From contig JAGXAM010000022.1 in the NCBI GenBank assembly GCA_019075905.1, forward strand, positions 1-37,261: a stretch of DNA of 37,261 nt. Direction: 5' to 3'. The notes below the pieces were generated by a model that did no database searches, was not told where the DNA came from, and saw only the letters and a program-made list of their open reading frames with translations. Shown in pieces: positions 35,713 to 37,261 of this stretch. Made by a program: the position numbers and the translations under genes. Position 1 is the first letter of the stretch; each line of letters starts with the position of its first letter. Source of the stretch: Hyphomicrobiales bacterium. Its GTDB lineage: Bacteria; Pseudomonadota; Alphaproteobacteria; Rhizobiales; Beijerinckiaceae.

Positions 35713-37061
35713 GTCACAGTTTATTGCTGCGTCACGCCGATGTGCTTGTGACGATGGATGAGCAGCGGCGCGAGATCAAGGACGGCGCGGTGCTGATCGA
35801 GGACAATGTCATTACCGCGGTGGGGGCGAGCCGCGATCTGCCGGGAACAGCCGACGAGGTGATCAATCTTCAGGGCCATGTGGTGATGCCAGGCATGGTC
35901 AACACCCACCACCACATGGTGCAGAGCCTGACGCGCGCCCTGCCGGCGGCGCAGGACGCCGAATTATTCGACTGGCTCAGCGCGCTCTATCCGGTATGGG
36001 CGAATCTGACGCCGCCAATGATCCGCGCTTCGGCGCATACGGCCATGGCCGAGTTGATCCTTTCCGGCTGCACGACATCGAGCGATCATCTTTATATTTT
36101 TCCCAATGGCTGCCGGCTCGATGATTCCATTGAAGCGGCGCATGATATCGGCCTGCGTTTTCACGCCACCCGCGGCGCGATGAGCGTTGGCCAAAGCCAG
36201 GGCGGCCTGCCGCCGGACAGTGTGGTTGAAAGCGAAGCCTTCATCCTCAAGGATACCCGTCGGGTGATCGAGGCCTGGCACGATCCTGCGCGCTTTTCCA
36301 TGACGAGGGTCGGCGTCGCGCCCTGCTCGCCATTTTCTGTGAGCGATGCACTCATGCGCGAATCGGCGAAACTGGCGCGGGCCTATAGCGTCGGCCTGCA
36401 TACGCATCTGGCCGAAAACGACCGCGATGTTGCCTATAGTTTCGAGGTTTATGGCGTCAGCCCGGCGCATTATGCCGAAGAGCGCGGGTTCCTTGGGCCC
36501 GATGTCTGGCACGCGCATTGCGTGAAGCTGGATGAGCCGGGCGTCCGGCTGTTTGCGGCCAGCGGCACTGGCATTGCCCATTGCCCTTGCTCGAACATGC
36601 GGCTGGCTTCGGGCATAGCCCCCGTGCGCTTCATGTGCGATGCCGGGGTGCCGATCGGCCTCGGGGTCGATGGATCGGCCTCAAATGATTCCGGCCACAT
36701 GCTGGCAGAGGCCCGCCAGGCCATGCTGCTGCAAAGGGTCGGCTTCGGGCCGACAGCCATGAGCGCGCGACAGGCGCTGGAACTGGCGACGCGCGGTGGC
36801 GCCAGGGTGCTGGGGCGCGACGATATCGGCCAGATCGCGCCGGGCATGGCGGCCGACATCATCGCCTTTGACATGCGCGGCATCGCCCATGCCGGTGCGC
36901 AGGGCGACCAGGTGGCGGCGCTGCTGTTCGGCACGCCAGGAAATGTCTCGCTCAGCATCATCAATGGCAAGGTTGTAGTCAGGCAAGGGCGGCTGCTGAC
37001 CATGGATCTTGAGAAAATCATCACGCGGCACAATGAATGGGCGGTGTCTCTGCTGGCCTGA
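35709..37061 (+). CDS. 8-oxoguanine deaminase / amidohydrolase
   Basis: The 450-residue amidohydrolase-superfamily enzyme resembles 8-oxoguanine deaminase and the related AtzB-like proteins. It has the metal-binding HxH in NTHHHMVQS, a His in [10 protein letters not shown], a His in DVWHAHCV and Asp in [10 protein letters not shown]. The [19 protein letters not shown] stretch is characteristic. It should convert 8-oxoguanine to urate by releasing ammonia. Other aminohydrolase substrates cannot be excluded. I use GTG 35709, which overlaps the obgE stop as GTGA; TTG 35700 is an in-frame alternative. The gene ends 51 bases before the IS66 end. Confidence 0.85.
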   Translation: MSHSLLLRHADVLVTMDEQRREIKDGAVLIEDNVITAVGASRDLPGTADEVINLQGHVVMPGMVNTHHHMVQSLTRALPAAQDAELFDWLSALYPVWANLTPPMIRASAHTAMAELILSGCTTSSDHLYIFPNGCRLDDSIEAAHDIGLRFHATRGAMSVGQSQGGLPPDSVVESEAFILKDTRRVIEAWHDPARFSMTRVGVAPCSPFSVSDALMRESAKLARAYSVGLHTHLAENDRDVAYSFEVYGVSPAHYAEERGFLGPDVWHAHCVKLDEPGVRLFAASGTGIAHCPCSNMRLASGIAPVRFMCDAGVPIGLGVDGSASNDSGHMLAEARQAMLLQRVGFGPTAMSARQALELATRGGARVLGRDDIGQIAPGMAADIIAFDMRGIAHAGAQGDQVAALLFGTPGNVSLSIINGKVVVRQGRLLTMDLEKIITRHNEWAVSLLA

Positions 37062-37118
37062 CCCTAAAATCTGTCGCCATTCACGATCCGGTCGCCGGCC
37101 TCCGCGACCTTCGTAAGC

Positions 37119-37142
37119 GTTGCGCCAAGGGCGCAGCTTTTT
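37119..37142 (+). terminator. Rho-independent terminator inside the IS66 end
   Basis: A TGCGCC-AAG-GGCGCA stem, extended by two outer pairs, is followed two bases later by TTTTT (37138-37142). It reads on the forward strand, so it would stop transcripts entering from the deaminase gene. Its last bases overlap the transposase stop codon. Confidence 0.7.
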
Positions 37143-37261
37143 AGGCCGCGCGTGTTTTTATGTCGGTAGTTTTGACTTTGTCATTCGCCCATGCCCAAGG
37201 CATGAGTTCGTCGAGACGGGCGTTGGGCCAGCCGGAGGCGATTTTCTCGATGACGTCGGCA
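37141..37261 (-). CDS. IS66-family transposase TnpC, C-terminal end only
   Basis: The last 39 residues and the TAA stop of the transposase are present on the reverse strand. The stretch ARLDELMPWAW matches the conserved C-terminal tail of IS66 TnpC. Because the 5' part lies outside the window I cannot say whether the gene is intact. Confidence 0.8.
   Translation of the reverse strand, partial: ADVIEKIASGWPNARLDELMPWAWANDKVKTTDIKTRAA

Larger units (their letters stand above)
37113..37261 (-). mobile_element. End of an IS66-family insertion sequence (partial, runs off the right edge)
   Basis: The boundary is placed at GTAAGCG (37113), because IS66-family ends characteristically begin GTAA. 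The transposase C-terminus lies just inside. IS66 elements make an 8-base target duplication, so the copy in this flank would be CGACCTTC (37105-37112). The rest of the element is outside the window. Confidence 0.7.

Overview
The window is about 37 kb of GC-rich chromosome from an alphaproteobacterium, most likely a member of the Hyphomicrobiales (Rhizobiales). The order-level guess is inference. It rests on a pyruvate dehydrogenase E1 beta with an N-terminal lipoyl-type domain, a short-form PurL with separate PurS and PurQ, an ObgE without the C-terminal extension, a cytoplasmic SoeABC-type molybdoenzyme, a TadG-like pilus protein and a small Cys-containing exported protein of a kind common in that order. 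Most of the window is ordinary housekeeping and accessory metabolism. The right edge is the end of an IS66-family insertion sequence.

Layout, left to right. 1-1317 (-): 5' part of a TadG/vWFA pilus-assembly gene, preceded by an AT-rich 600-base gap. 1925-6407 (-): soeABC, a sulfite:quinone oxidoreductase operon with ATGA overlaps. 6700-11609 (+): two peptide-type ABC permeases, a substrate-binding protein and an amidase, converging on an SDR dehydrogenase and an M20 amidohydrolase (11626-13623, -). Together these look like an uptake and hydrolysis module for amide- or peptide-like compounds, but no transporter ATPase is present. 13748-18220 (-): rpmI-rplT, an intrinsic terminator, then pheS-pheT. 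18489-22740 (+): map, radC, a GGDEF-EAL membrane protein and a DoxX protein. 22741-23917 (-): a stand-alone Lrp-type ligand-binding domain and an exported repeat protein. 24092-29756 (+): pyruvate dehydrogenase E1 alpha and beta, then purS-purQ-purL. 29781-34170 (-): aldose epimerase, copper ATPase and a double VOC protein. 34399-37061 (+): small exported protein, obgE and an 8-oxoguanine deaminase. 37113 to the edge: IS66 end.

The most notable observation is that the lipoyl-like domain of the E1 beta subunit has alanine where the lipoylated lysine should be. The domain has no lysine at all, and no E2 or E3 gene lies nearby. Other points are the pheST genes cut off from rplT by a strong terminator, a three-repeat exported protein paired with a lone RAM domain, a near-identical palindrome in two separate intergenic regions, and an intrinsic terminator built into the IS66 end. 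I found no tRNA, rRNA or CRISPR array and no convincing new multi-gene system.
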